Below are positions 8,280 through 17,368 of a stretch of 64,000 bases of DNA, piece after piece; the stretch's first letter is position 1, and each line of letters begins with the position of its first letter. The notes under the pieces were generated by a model that saw only the letters and a list, made by a program, of their open reading frames with translations, searched no databases and was not told the DNA's origin. Source of the stretch: Streptomyces sp. NBC_01244 (GTDB taxonomy: Bacteria; Actinomycetota; Actinomycetes; Streptomycetales; Streptomycetaceae); contig NZ_CP108488.1 of the NCBI RefSeq assembly GCF_035987325.1, forward strand, positions 6,200,001 to 6,264,000. Reading direction: 5' to 3'. The position numbers and the translations under genes were made by a program.

Positions 8280-11200
8280 TTAGAACTCCACCTTCTGGTC
8301 GCGGCGGCGGATGACCGTCACCTCGTCGCGCTGGTTTCCGGTCGGGCCGAGGTAGTTGAAGGCCCAGGTCAGCTGGGCGTAGCCGCCGATGAGGTGGGTG
8401 GGCTTGAGCATCACCCGGGTCAGCGAGTTGTGGATGCCGCCGCGGCGGCCGGTCTTCTCCGTCTTGGGGACGCCGACCGTGCGCTCCTGCGCGTGGTTCA
8501 TGTAGACCGTGCCGGGCGGCATCTTGTGGGAGACGATCGCGCGGGCGGTGATCACGCCGTTGCGGTTGACCGCTTCGATCCAGTCGTTGTCCGCGACGCC
8601 GATCGCCTCGGCGTCCTGCGGGGACATCCAGACCGTCTGGCCGCCGCGTCCCAGGGTCATCATGTAGAGGTTGTCCTGGTACTGGCTGTGGATCGCCCAC
8701 TTGTTGTGCGGGGTCAGGTACCGGACGGCCACCGACTTCGCCTTCTCGTCGATCGTGCCGAGCTCGGGCTCCCCGTACAGGGTGTGCATGTTCAGCGGCG
8801 GCTTGTAGACGGGGAGGGACTCCCCGACCTCGTGCAGCCAGTCGTGGTCGATGAAGAAGTGCTGGCGGCCGGTGAGGGTGTGCCAGGGCTTGAGGTGCTC
8901 GGTGTTGATCGTGAAGGCCGTGTACCGGCGCCCACCGGACTCGGAGCCCGACCACTCCGGCGAGGTGATCACCGGGACCGGGCGGGCCTGGGTGTCGGCG
9001 AAGGTGATCCGCTTGCCCTCGGCCTCGGCGGCCAGGTGGGCCATCGGGGTGCCGACCTTCTTCTCCAGGGTCTCGAACCCCTGCGTGGCGAGGCGGCCGT
9101 TGCTGGTGCCGGACAGCGAGAGGATCGCCTCGCAGGCCTGCTGGGCCGTCTCCAGGCGCGGGCGGCCGTCGGCGACGCCGCCGCGGACCGTGCCGTTCTT
9201 CGCGCCGAGGTAGGCCACCTCTTCGGCCACGTCGAAGGTGACCGCCTTCGTGGTCACGCCCAGCGTGTCGACGAGCGGGCCGAGCGCGGCGAACTTCTCG
9301 CCGACCGCCCCGTAGTCCCGCTCCACGACCGCCAGGTTGTACATGGTCCGGCCCGGTACGGGCTCGCACTCGCCCTTCGACCAGTCCAGCGCGACCCCGC
9401 CGGGCTGCGCCATCTCACCGCCCGGGGTGTCGTGCTGCAGGGCGGTGGCGACCAGGTCCTTGCGCACGCCCAGGTGCGTCTTCGCGAGCTCACCGAACCG
9501 CTCGGCCAGCCCCTTGAAGGCGTCGTAGTCGGAGCGCGCCTGCCACGGCGGGTCCACGGCCGGGGTGAAGGCGTGCAGGAAGGGGTGCATGTCCGTGGAG
9601 GACAGGTCGTGCTTCTCGTACCAGGTGGCCGCCGGGAACACCACGTCCGACAGCAGCGTCGTGGACGTCATCCGGAAGTCCATGGACATGAGCAGGTCGA
9701 GCTTGCCCTCCACGTCCTCCTCCCGGTACGTCACGTCCTTCGGCGTGCAGCGCGGCCCGTCCTCGGGCAGGTTGGAGTGGGTCCCCAGGAGGTGCTTGAG
9801 GAAGTACTCGTTGCCCTTGGAACTGGAGCCCAGCAGGTTGGCCCGCCACACGTTGAGCACGCGAGGCCAGTTGCCCGGGGCGTCCGGGTCCTCGCCGGCG
9901 AAACCGAGCTCGCCGCTCCTGAGCTGCTCGACGGCGGACGCCACCGGGTCCTCGGCCTCGCCCAGGTCCAGCGGGTTGCGGTCGAAGGTCGGGTACGAGG
10001 GCATCCAGCCCATCCGGGCGCTCGCCGCCAGGCAGTCCGAGCCCGTCATGCCCTCGAAGGCGCCGGAAGCGAGCGGGGAGGCGAGCGCCTCCGCCGGAAG
10101 CGTGTCGTAGCGCCACTGGTCGGTGTGCAGGTAGAACCAGGCCGCGCCGATCATCTGGCGCGGCGGGCGCGACCAGTCGGAGGCGGCGGCCAGCGTCGCC
10201 CAGCCGGTGACCGGGCGGCACTTCTCCTGGCCGACGTAGTGGCCCCAGCCGCCGCCGTTGCGGCCCTGGCAGCCGGTGAGGGTGAGCAGGGCCAGGAAGG
10301 AGCGGTAGATGGTCTCGGAGTGGAACCAGTGGTTGGTGCCCGCGCCCATCAGGATCATGCAGCGGCCCCGGGACTGCTCGGCGGTCTGCGCGAACTCCCG
10401 TGCCACGCGCGCCGCCTGGGCCGCCGGGACCGAGGTCAGCGACTCCTGCCAGCCGGGGGTGCCCGGGGCGCTCGCGTCCTCGTAGCCCGTGGGCCACACG
10501 CCGGGCAGGCCCTCGCGGCCGACCCCGTACTGGGCGAGCATCAGGTCGAAGACGGTGGTGACCAGCCGCTCCCCGCCCGCGGTCGCCAGGCGCCGTACGG
10601 GCACACCGCGGCGGATGGTGCCGCGCGGCTTCCCGTCCTCGCCCACGCCCTGCTCGTCGTCCTCGAAGCGGGGGAGGGTGATCTCCACGCCCTCGCCGTC
10701 GGCGGCGTGGAGGGTCAGGCGCGGGACGGTGTCGCCGAGTTCGAGATTCCACTCGGGCTTCTCGTTCTTGCCCCAGCGGTGGCCGAGCGTGCCGTTCGGG
10801 ACGACGGCCTCGCCGGTCGTGTCGTCGATCAGGACGGTCTTCCACTGCGCGTTCTCAGTGTCCTGACCGAGATCGGCGGCGGTGACGAACTTGCCGGGAA
10901 CCAAGCCCTGTTCGGTTTCACTGAGGGACACCAGGAAAGGCAGGTCCGTGTACTGCCGGACGTAGTCCGTGAAGAAGGGAGTCTGCTGGTCGACGAAGAA
11001 TTCCTTGAGGATGACATGGCCCATCGCGAGGGCCAGCGCACCGTCCGTACCGGGGTGCGGGTGCATCCATTCATCGGCGAATTTGGTGTTGTCCGCGTAA
11101 TCGGGGGAAACGGTGACGACCTTCTGGCCGCGGTAGCGGGCCTCGGCCATCCAGTGGGCGTCCGGGGTACGCGTGACGGGAACGTTCGAGCCCCACATCA

Positions 11201-11987
11201 TCAGGTACGCGGCGTCCCACCAGTCACCCGACTCCGGGACGTCCGTCTGGTCCCCGAAGACCTGCGGGGAGGCGACCGGAAGGTCGGCGTACCAGTCGTA
11301 GAAGGACAGCATCGGCGCACCGATGAGCGAGTGGAAGCGGGCGCCGGCCGCGTGCGAGGCCATCGACATCGCCGGGATCGGCGAGAAGCCGGCGACACGG
11401 TCCGGACCGTGCTCCTTGATCGTGTGCACGTGGGCGGCCGCGACGATCTCCGTCGCCTCCTCCCACGTCGCCCGCACCAGCCCGCCCTTGCCGCGCGCCT
11501 GCTGGTACGTACGCCGGCGCACCGGGTCGGACTGGACGTCGGCCCAGGCCTCGACCGGGTCGCCGAGGCGCGCCTTGGCCTCGCGGTACATCTCCAGCAG
11601 GGCGCCGCGCACGTACGGGTAGCGCACCCGGGTGGGGGAGTAGGAGTACCAGGAGAACGAGGCGCCGCGCGGGCAGCCGCGGGGCTCGTACTCGGGGCTG
11701 TCGGGACCCACCGAGGGATAGTCGGTGGACTGCGTCTCCCAGGTGATGATCCCGTCCTTGACGTAGACCTTCCACCGGCAGGAGCCCGTGCAGTTCACGC
11801 CGTGGGTGGAGTACACGACCTTGTCGTGGCTCCACCGGTCGCGGTAGAAGGCCTCCGCGGCGCGGCCGCCGGTGTGGTGGACGGTCCGCAGGTCGCCGGA
11901 GACCTCGGCGGTCCTGAAGAAGCTGCCCGCCTTGATCAGCGATTCGGCGGCGTCCTGGTGTCCGTCGCGTATGTGGCGCTCGTTCAA
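8280..11987 (-). CDS. narG: Respiratory nitrate reductase alpha subunit (molybdenum catalytic)
   Basis: The 1235-residue catalytic subunit reduces nitrate to nitrite at a bis-MGD molybdenum centre on the cytoplasmic side. The N-terminal HGVNCTGSCRWKVY contains the His and Cys ligands of the FS0 4Fe-4S cluster, and the following GCPRGASFS is typical of NarG. TTG at 11987 is preferred because GGAGG lies 6 bases upstream (first residues M-NERHIRDG); a further TTG at 12035 would add 16 residues without a good ribosome site. It is the first gene of narGHJI. Molybdenum cofactor supply links it to moaE at 47.2 kb. No nitrate transporter (narK) is present in the window. Confidence 0.96.
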   Translation of the reverse strand: MNERHIRDGHQDAAESLIKAGSFFRTAEVSGDLRTVHHTGGRAAEAFYRDRWSHDKVVYSTHGVNCTGSCRWKVYVKDGIITWETQSTDYPSVGPDSPEYEPRGCPRGASFSWYSYSPTRVRYPYVRGALLEMYREAKARLGDPVEAWADVQSDPVRRRTYQQARGKGGLVRATWEEATEIVAAAHVHTIKEHGPDRVAGFSPIPAMSMASHAAGARFHSLIGAPMLSFYDWYADLPVASPQVFGDQTDVPESGDWWDAAYLMMWGSNVPVTRTPDAHWMAEARYRGQKVVTVSPDYADNTKFADEWMHPHPGTDGALALAMGHVILKEFFVDQQTPFFTDYVRQYTDLPFLVSLSETEQGLVPGKFVTAADLGQDTENAQWKTVLIDDTTGEAVVPNGTLGHRWGKNEKPEWNLELGDTVPRLTLHAADGEGVEITLPRFEDDEQGVGEDGKPRGTIRRGVPVRRLATAGGERLVTTVFDLMLAQYGVGREGLPGVWPTGYEDASAPGTPGWQESLTSVPAAQAARVAREFAQTAEQSRGRCMILMGAGTNHWFHSETIYRSFLALLTLTGCQGRNGGGWGHYVGQEKCRPVTGWATLAAASDWSRPPRQMIGAAWFYLHTDQWRYDTLPAEALASPLASGAFEGMTGSDCLAASARMGWMPSYPTFDRNPLDLGEAEDPVASAVEQLRSGELGFAGEDPDAPGNWPRVLNVWRANLLGSSSKGNEYFLKHLLGTHSNLPEDGPRCTPKDVTYREEDVEGKLDLLMSMDFRMTSTTLLSDVVFPAATWYEKHDLSSTDMHPFLHAFTPAVDPPWQARSDYDAFKGLAERFGELAKTHLGVRKDLVATALQHDTPGGEMAQPGGVALDWSKGECEPVPGRTMYNLAVVERDYGAVGEKFAALGPLVDTLGVTTKAVTFDVAEEVAYLGAKNGTVRGGVADGRPRLETAQQACEAILSLSGTSNGRLATQGFETLEKKVGTPMAHLAAEAEGKRITFADTQARPVPVITSPEWSGSESGGRRYTAFTINTEHLKPWHTLTGRQHFFIDHDWLHEVGESLPVYKPPLNMHTLYGEPELGTIDEKAKSVAVRYLTPHNKWAIHSQYQDNLYMMTLGRGGQTVWMSPQDAEAIGVADNDWIEAVNRNGVITARAIVSHKMPPGTVYMNHAQERTVGVPKTEKTGRRGGIHNSLTRVMLKPTHLIGGYAQLTWAFNYLGPTGNQRDEVTVIRRRDQKVEF

Positions 11988-12219
11988 GGCGACCCTCCAG
12001 GCCGGAATAAAAGGCGGTGCGTGGGGTCCGGGCAAGATGACCCAGACACGACGCTACGCCCGGCGCGGAGGCGAATCCGATGACAAAGGTCCCGTACGGG
12101 CGTGACCTAATTCCGGTCTTTCACAGGTCGAGTGGATGCCACGCTGGAGAAGGCCAACTCCTTTGTACGGCCGGAAAATTACGAGCCCGAATACCAATTA
12201 GCGGGGAAGGTCGCAGAAC
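11988..12219. promoter_or_regulatory. narG / ywiC divergent promoter region
   Basis: A 232-base gap between divergent starts. It contains an inverted repeat AGGTC-N12-GACCT at 12087-12108, with the palindrome CCCGTACGGG nested in its spacer at 12091-12100, and a second GGTC-N7-GACC at about 12104-12118 on the plus strand reading GACC-TAATTCC-GGTC. These lie about 100 bases upstream of the narG start. No clear FNR box (TTGAT-N4-ATCAA) or DevR-type dormancy box was found. Confidence 0.4.
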
Positions 12220-12960
12220 GTGCCGCCGAAGAAGGTCTCCTGGATCCCGGACCAGCACGGGGCGTGGGCGATGCTCACGGTGCCCTTCCTCGCGGGCACG
12301 TTCCTCTCGCCGCGGCCCGGATGGCAGCACGCCCTGCTCCTGACGGCCTGGCTCCTCGGCTACGCGGCGGTCTTCCACGCCCAGCAGTGGCTGCGCCTGC
12401 GCCGGGTCGCGGCCAGGCGCCCGGAGGTGGCGCGGCGGCACGTCCGCCCGGCCCTCGTACTCGGCGCGGCGACCGCCCTGGCGGGGATCCCGCTCGCGGT
12501 GCTCCACCCCTGGCTGCTGCTCGCGGGCGCGGCGGCGGCGCCCTTCGTGGCCGTGAACTCCTGGTTCGCGCTGCGGAACCGCGAGCGCGCCCTGGCCAAC
12601 GGACTGGCCGCGGTGGTCCCGGCGTGCGGGATGCTGCTGGTGGCGGCGCGGCTCGGAGGGGGCGGCCTGCCCTGGGCGCCGGCCGCCGCCTGCCTGCTGT
12701 ACTTCGCGGGCACGGTCCCGTACGTGAAGACGATGATCAGGGAGCGGAACTCCCGTACGTACTACCGCGGTTCGGTGGCCTACCACGCGATGGCCACCGC
12801 CCTGGCGGCCTGCCTCTCCCCGTGGCTGGCCCTCCCCTTCGCGGCCTACCTGGCCCGGGCCGCGGCGCTCCCCGGCCGCGGGCTCAAGGTGGCGGTGGTC
12901 GGCACCGTCGAAATCGTCGGGTCTGCGGCCCTGCCGGCTTCGCTGCTGCTGATCTTCTGA
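12220..12960 (+). CDS. ywiC: YwiC-like integral membrane protein
   Basis: A 246-residue polytopic membrane protein with about seven or eight hydrophobic segments. The N-terminal signature WIPDQHGAWAMLTVPFLAG and the mid-protein FVAVNSWFALRNRERALANGL match the YwiC-like family. Its biochemical function is unknown. B. subtilis ywiC lies between fnr and narG, so the same neighbourhood in two phyla points to a role in nitrate or anaerobic respiration. Start GTG with GAAGG 9 bases upstream. It is transcribed away from narG and is a single-gene unit here. Confidence 0.85.
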   Translation: MPPKKVSWIPDQHGAWAMLTVPFLAGTFLSPRPGWQHALLLTAWLLGYAAVFHAQQWLRLRRVAARRPEVARRHVRPALVLGAATALAGIPLAVLHPWLLLAGAAAAPFVAVNSWFALRNRERALANGLAAVVPACGMLLVAARLGGGGLPWAPAAACLLYFAGTVPYVKTMIRERNSRTYYRGSVAYHAMATALAACLSPWLALPFAAYLARAAALPGRGLKVAVVGTVEIVGSAALPASLLLIF

Positions 12961-12982
12961 CGGGTGCGACGCCGGGGGTGTT

Positions 12983-13942
12983 TCAGAGGGGCAGGGAGCG
13001 GAACTCGTCCAGGACGGCGAAGCCCGTGCGGTCGTACAGGCTCATCGCCACCTCGTTGCCGCCGAACACGTTGAACATCAGCGCCTCGTCGCCGCCCTGC
13101 CGGACGGCCCACTCGCCGACGGACATCGCGGCGCGGCCGAAGCCCTTGCCGCGGTGCTCCTCGTACACCTCCAGCGAGAAGCCGAAGGTGACGCCCGGCA
13201 GGTGGCCGTGGTTCACCCAGCCCGTGCCGATCACCTGCCCGTCCGCCTCCATCGCGTAGAAGGCGTGCCCGGGGGTGCGGTAACCCTGCGGGAGGTACCG
13301 GGCGAAGTCCTCGTCGGACTTGGCCCGGGCCTGCTCCGGGGTCAGGGCTCCGGCCCGGACGATGTCCGCGACGTACGCGGCCACCTCGCCGGCGTACCAG
13401 CCGGGGTACTCCTCCTGGGTGAGCCGGCGGACGCCCAGGCCCGGCGGCAGCTCGGGGCGCTCGGCCACGGCGCGCATCCGGTTCTGGCCGCGCACGGGGT
13501 AGCCGGCGAACAGTCCGGCTGTGGTTGTGGTTGTGGCCGCGGGTCCCGGTTCGGCTGCGGCTTCGGCCCCGGCTCCCGATCCGCCGCTGAGCCGGACCTC
13601 CACCCGCCCTGCGCCCCGCTCGGCGCACCACCGCTCGGCCCACGTGCGGGCCGCGGCCGCCGCCTCCGGTGCCACTGCCGTCAGGTCGTGGATCCGGCCC
13701 ACGGTGGCTCCGTTGTCCTCGGACACCCCGACCGCGATCCATCCGGCGTCGCCGTCCGTGGCCACCGTCCAGCCGTCGACGCCCTTCAGCGCCCGCTCCA
13801 GCAGGGCCCGGGCGAGGGGCTCCGAGCACCCCGCGGCCCGGTACCCGGAGAGCACCCGCTCCTCGAAGCCGACCCGCCACTCGGCCCGGTCGGATACGAC
13901 CTGTATGCCGCTCGTGCTGCTTGCCCCGCTGGTCCCGTTCAT
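12983..13942 (-). CDS. GNAT-family N-acetyltransferase, possible tandem domains
   Basis: 319 residues. The C-terminal half carries an acetyl-CoA site (VYEEHRGKGFGRAAM, a Q/RxxGxG/A motif) and the closing motif NEVAMSLYDRTGF typical of GNAT enzymes. The N-terminal half is GNAT-sized and acidic but shows no clear CoA loop, so it may be a decayed first domain. The two halves are joined by a Gly/Ala/Thr-rich linker that includes a run of six threonines. The substrate cannot be inferred. Confidence 0.8.
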   Translation of the reverse strand: MNGTSGASSTSGIQVVSDRAEWRVGFEERVLSGYRAAGCSEPLARALLERALKGVDGWTVATDGDAGWIAVGVSEDNGATVGRIHDLTAVAPEAAAAARTWAERWCAERGAGRVEVRLSGGSGAGAEAAAEPGPAATTTTTAGLFAGYPVRGQNRMRAVAERPELPPGLGVRRLTQEEYPGWYAGEVAAYVADIVRAGALTPEQARAKSDEDFARYLPQGYRTPGHAFYAMEADGQVIGTGWVNHGHLPGVTFGFSLEVYEEHRGKGFGRAAMSVGEWAVRQGGDEALMFNVFGGNEVAMSLYDRTGFAVLDEFRSLPL

Positions 13943-13983
13943 CCGGCCACCCTAAGCAGGGCTCCGACCGGGCTCCAGGGGAT

Positions 13984-16830
13984 TTAGATCGCTTCCTTGC
14001 GCGTCAGGAAGTTGAAGGAGATCCACCCCGGCAGCACCGGCAGCCAGAACGTCACCACGCGGAACAGCAGCACCGCCGAGAAGGCCACCTGGCCGTCCAG
14101 CCCCGCCGCGACCAGGCCCAGCGTCAGCGCGCCCTCCACCGCTCCGATGCCGCCCGGTGTCGGAGCGGCCGAGCCGAGGGCGTTGCCGGCCAGGAAGACC
14201 ACCGCGATGCTCGCGTAGCTGATGGCCTCGCCGCCGCCGAAGGCGCGGATCGAGGCGTCCAGGCACATCACGAAGCAGCCCGTCAGCAGCAGCATTCCGC
14301 CGATGCCGGTCAGGAGTTTCTGCGGCCGCTGGAGCACGTCCAGCATGCGCGGGACCACTCCGGCGAACAGGGCCCGTACCCGGGTCGCCACGAACTTCCG
14401 CAGGAAGGGCACGGCCGTCACCACGAGCACCAGCACGGCCACCGTCAGCAGACCGGCGATGACCGTCCTCGACGGGGTCATCTCGGGGGTCTTCTCGGTC
14501 CCCGTCAGATAGCCGAAGGACAGCAGCAGCAGGATGTGGCTCGCCAGCCCGAAGAGCTGCGAGGCGCCCACGCTGGCCACGGCGAGTCCGGGCCGGATGC
14601 CCGCCCGCTGGAGGAAGCGGGTGTTCAGCGCGACACCGCCGACCGCGGCCGGAGCCACCAGCTTCACGAAGGATCCGGCGACCTGGGCCAGTACGGTCCG
14701 CAGGAACGGCACCCGCTCGGGTACGAAGCCCAGCAGGCTCATCGCCGCCGCGAAATAGGTGAGCGCCGAGAAGGCGAGCGCCACCCCGACCCAGCCCCAC
14801 TGCGCGTCGCCGATCGTGGTGGCGAAGTCGACGTGCGCGATCTGGGTGACCAGGAAGTACGCGCCGAACGCGCCCGCGATGAACGACACCAGCGTGCGCG
14901 GCCGGATCCGCTCCAGCCGGGCCGGTTCCACCGGCGCCTGCGGGCGGATCAGCAGCACCTGCTGGCGGATCTGGCTCAGCAGATCCTCCTCGCGGGCCCC
15001 GTCGAGCGCGTCGTCCAAAGCCTTCTTCTCGGCCTTCTTCTCGACGGCTGAGCGGGTGGCGGGCGAGGCGGAGCCCGCCTCGCGCAAGGCCTTCGCCGCC
15101 CGCGAGGACTCCAGTACGGCTTCCCGCTCGCGGTCCGCCCGCTCCCGCGCCAGCTTGCGCAGCGTCGCCCGCGTGGAGCGGCTCAGCGCGATCGGCTGGA
15201 GCAGCGGCAGGCAGTCCGCCACCGCGTCCGGGCCGAGCACCGACACCGCCGAGGCGACCGAGCGCTCGGCGCCGACCCGCAGGCCGAGGGTGGTGAGCAG
15301 CTGCGCGATGTCCATGCGCAGCACGAGGTCGCCGGCCGCGATCTCGCCGCCGCGCAGATCGGTCAGGGTGATGGTGCCCGCCGCGGCGCCACCGCCGGCG
15401 GTGGCGCCGGTGCCGCTGCCGGAACGATCCACCACGAGCGCGTCCCCGGTCAGCCGCCGGTGCGCGATCCGCCGGGACTGCAGGGCCCGTACCTGCTGCC
15501 AGGCGTTGCGGCTCAGCTCGTCGGTGATCTCCTCGTCGGCCAGCTGGTCCAGGCTCCGGCCGCCCAGGTGCTCGTAGACGAGCATCACGGCGTCCGGACC
15601 CAGCTCGGAGGTGGCGATCAGCTTGGGCGCGTTGGCTCCGGCGGCGATGGCCGCGTACGCGAGCAGCGCCTCCTGCTCCAGCGCCTGGCGCAGGGACTGC
15701 AGACTGCGCCGGGTGGTGATCCCCCGCAGCGTCAGGCGGCGCCAGACCCGGTAGTAGAAGCCCTGGGCCTGCTGCTCCCGGTCCACGACGGTGACGTCGA
15801 GGGGCGGGCCGTCCTCCAGGGTGACGTGGTAGCGCCGCCCGCGGTCGCTGACCTCGGTGCTGTCGCCGCCTTCCGGGGACTCGGCGCGCATCGCGCTGAC
15901 CGGCTGGAAGCCGACCCGGCGCAGTCCCGCGAGGAGGTTCTGCCCGGTGGGGCGGACGTTCGGCGAGCCGACCGCGTACAGGGTTCCGTACGCGACGCTC
16001 CAGCCGATCAGCACGGTCAGGATGATCGAGAAGGGGGTGGTGTAGCCGCCGACCAGCATCGCGAAGGCGTCCAGCAGCAGGACCACCCACAGGGCGACGC
16101 GCCAGCGGGGACGCCGGGTCATCCCGACGGCCGTCATGTACGCGATCACGGGCGCGAGGTAGCCGTGGACCGGATCGGTGAGGGCCCCGTCGGCCATGGT
16201 GGGACGGGTGAGGGCCTCCTGGATGGTCGTGGGCGCGGCCTGGGAGACCCAGAGATCGGTGGCGAGGGTGACCCCGTGCGCGAGGACGGCGGCGAGCACG
16301 CCGTCGGCGATGCGCAGTCCGTCGCGTTTGATCAGCCTCTCGATGGCGAAAGCCACCGGGACGAGGAGCACGGCGATGCTCGAGACCAGCCCGGCGACCT
16401 TGATCAGCACGTCGGGCGCCTGGCCCGTGCCGTTGCTGATGTCGGCTTCCAGACCCGCGGTGGTGCCGTGGGCGAAGGCGGCGATGGCGAGGACGACGGC
16501 GATGCCGAGGATTCCGACGAGGAGGCGTACGAGGTCGGAGGGGCGGTGCACCCGGGCGGCGAGCAGCGGCTCGTCGACCTCGACCTGGTCGGCGGCCGTC
16601 GGGGTGTGGCCGTGCGGGGTCTCGACGTCCTCGGGGGCCGGGTCCGGAGCGGGGGCCGGAGGCGGAACCGCCGCCTGGGCCTGGGCCTGGGGCTGGGCCT
16701 CGGTCTGGGCCTCGGTCTGGGCCTGAGAGGGAGCCGCCGGCAGGTCCGCGTGCGCGTCCTCGCGGCCCTGTGGCGGGCCTTCGTCTGGGCGCGCGCCGTC
16801 GTTCGCCGCCGCGCCGTCCGGAGGACTCAC
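13984..16830 (-). CDS. Pseudokinase-like domain fused to LPG-synthase/flippase-type membrane domain
   Basis: About 948 residues in four parts: a Gln/Ala/Pro-rich N-terminus with QAQTEAQTEAQ repeats; about six membrane helices (residues about 105-300); a kinase-like cytoplasmic domain (about 320-620); and a C-terminal LPG-synthase-TM/YbhN-type membrane domain with GGVALNTRFLQRAG and the late motif PTPGGIGAVEGAL. In the kinase part, the catalytic loop position reads HRRLTGDAL instead of HxDxxxxN and the DFG position reads TDLRGGE, so catalysis is doubtful. GTG at 16830 (VSPPDG) has GGAG 6 bases upstream; a longer start at 16878 is possible. The likely role is envelope lipid or glycoconjugate transport with a sensory domain. 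Confidence 0.8.
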   Translation of the reverse strand: MSPPDGAAANDGARPDEGPPQGREDAHADLPAAPSQAQTEAQTEAQPQAQAQAAVPPPAPAPDPAPEDVETPHGHTPTAADQVEVDEPLLAARVHRPSDLVRLLVGILGIAVVLAIAAFAHGTTAGLEADISNGTGQAPDVLIKVAGLVSSIAVLLVPVAFAIERLIKRDGLRIADGVLAAVLAHGVTLATDLWVSQAAPTTIQEALTRPTMADGALTDPVHGYLAPVIAYMTAVGMTRRPRWRVALWVVLLLDAFAMLVGGYTTPFSIILTVLIGWSVAYGTLYAVGSPNVRPTGQNLLAGLRRVGFQPVSAMRAESPEGGDSTEVSDRGRRYHVTLEDGPPLDVTVVDREQQAQGFYYRVWRRLTLRGITTRRSLQSLRQALEQEALLAYAAIAAGANAPKLIATSELGPDAVMLVYEHLGGRSLDQLADEEITDELSRNAWQQVRALQSRRIAHRRLTGDALVVDRSGSGTGATAGGGAAAGTITLTDLRGGEIAAGDLVLRMDIAQLLTTLGLRVGAERSVASAVSVLGPDAVADCLPLLQPIALSRSTRATLRKLARERADREREAVLESSRAAKALREAGSASPATRSAVEKKAEKKALDDALDGAREEDLLSQIRQQVLLIRPQAPVEPARLERIRPRTLVSFIAGAFGAYFLVTQIAHVDFATTIGDAQWGWVGVALAFSALTYFAAAMSLLGFVPERVPFLRTVLAQVAGSFVKLVAPAAVGGVALNTRFLQRAGIRPGLAVASVGASQLFGLASHILLLLSFGYLTGTEKTPEMTPSRTVIAGLLTVAVLVLVVTAVPFLRKFVATRVRALFAGVVPRMLDVLQRPQKLLTGIGGMLLLTGCFVMCLDASIRAFGGGEAISYASIAVVFLAGNALGSAAPTPGGIGAVEGALTLGLVAAGLDGQVAFSAVLLFRVVTFWLPVLPGWISFNFLTRKEAI

Positions 16831-17008
16831 ACCCTGCTCCTTTCCCGTCACTTCCGTCTCTTCTTGATCACGTATCACGCGTCACCGCCCGGAAGATGGT
16901 GGCATGGACCGACGCCCGCGGGGGGCAGCAGGGTGCGAGCCGGTCCGGAACACCGGCTTCCACGCGCTTGCCGCTCCCCTGTGGGTCCGGTGCGGCACCA
17001 TGGGCCGA

Positions 17009-17368
17009 ATGAGCGAAGAGCTGCCGGCGTACGCGGAGCGGGTGCTGGAGGCGGCCGAGCGGATTCCGCCCGGCCGGGTGATGACGTACGGCGACATCGC
17101 GGAGTGGCTCGGCGAGGGCGGGCCGCGTCAAGTGGGCCGGGCCATGGCCCTGTACGGCGGAGCCGTGCCCTGGTGGCGCGTGGTGCGGGCGGACGGCCGT
17201 CCGCTGCCCGGCAGCGAGCGGCGGGCGCTGGAGAACTACCGGGCCGAGGCCACCCCGCTGCGGCTCACCGGCGACGGCGAACCGCGGCTCGACATGCGGC
17301 GGGCACGCTGGGACGGGCACGACGGGGACCACGACGGGGACACAGCGCGGGACGAAGGTCACATGTGA
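17009..17368 (+). CDS. Alkyltransferase-like protein (ATL), MGMT-fold without catalytic Cys
   Basis: 119 residues. The MGMT DNA-binding fold is clear (IPPGRVMTYGDIAEWLG, RQVGRAMA, then ENYRAEA). The active-site PCHR of O6-alkylguanine transferases is replaced: the sequence reads VPWWRVV, with Trp in place of the acceptor Cys. That is the hallmark of ATL proteins, which bind O6-alkylguanine and hand lesions to nucleotide excision repair. The ATG at 17009 was chosen because upstream residues in the same frame do not resemble the family. It lies beside the adnAB recombination genes, but 276 bases of non-coding DNA separate them. Confidence 0.88.
   Translation: MSEELPAYAERVLEAAERIPPGRVMTYGDIAEWLGEGGPRQVGRAMALYGGAVPWWRVVRADGRPLPGSERRALENYRAEATPLRLTGDGEPRLDMRRARWDGHDGDHDGDTARDEGHM

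Noticed and set aside
6696..12083. A plus-strand open frame of about 1795 codons opposite narGHJI
   Set aside because: It is a shadow of the G/C-rich third positions of narGHJI. No start signal or domain.
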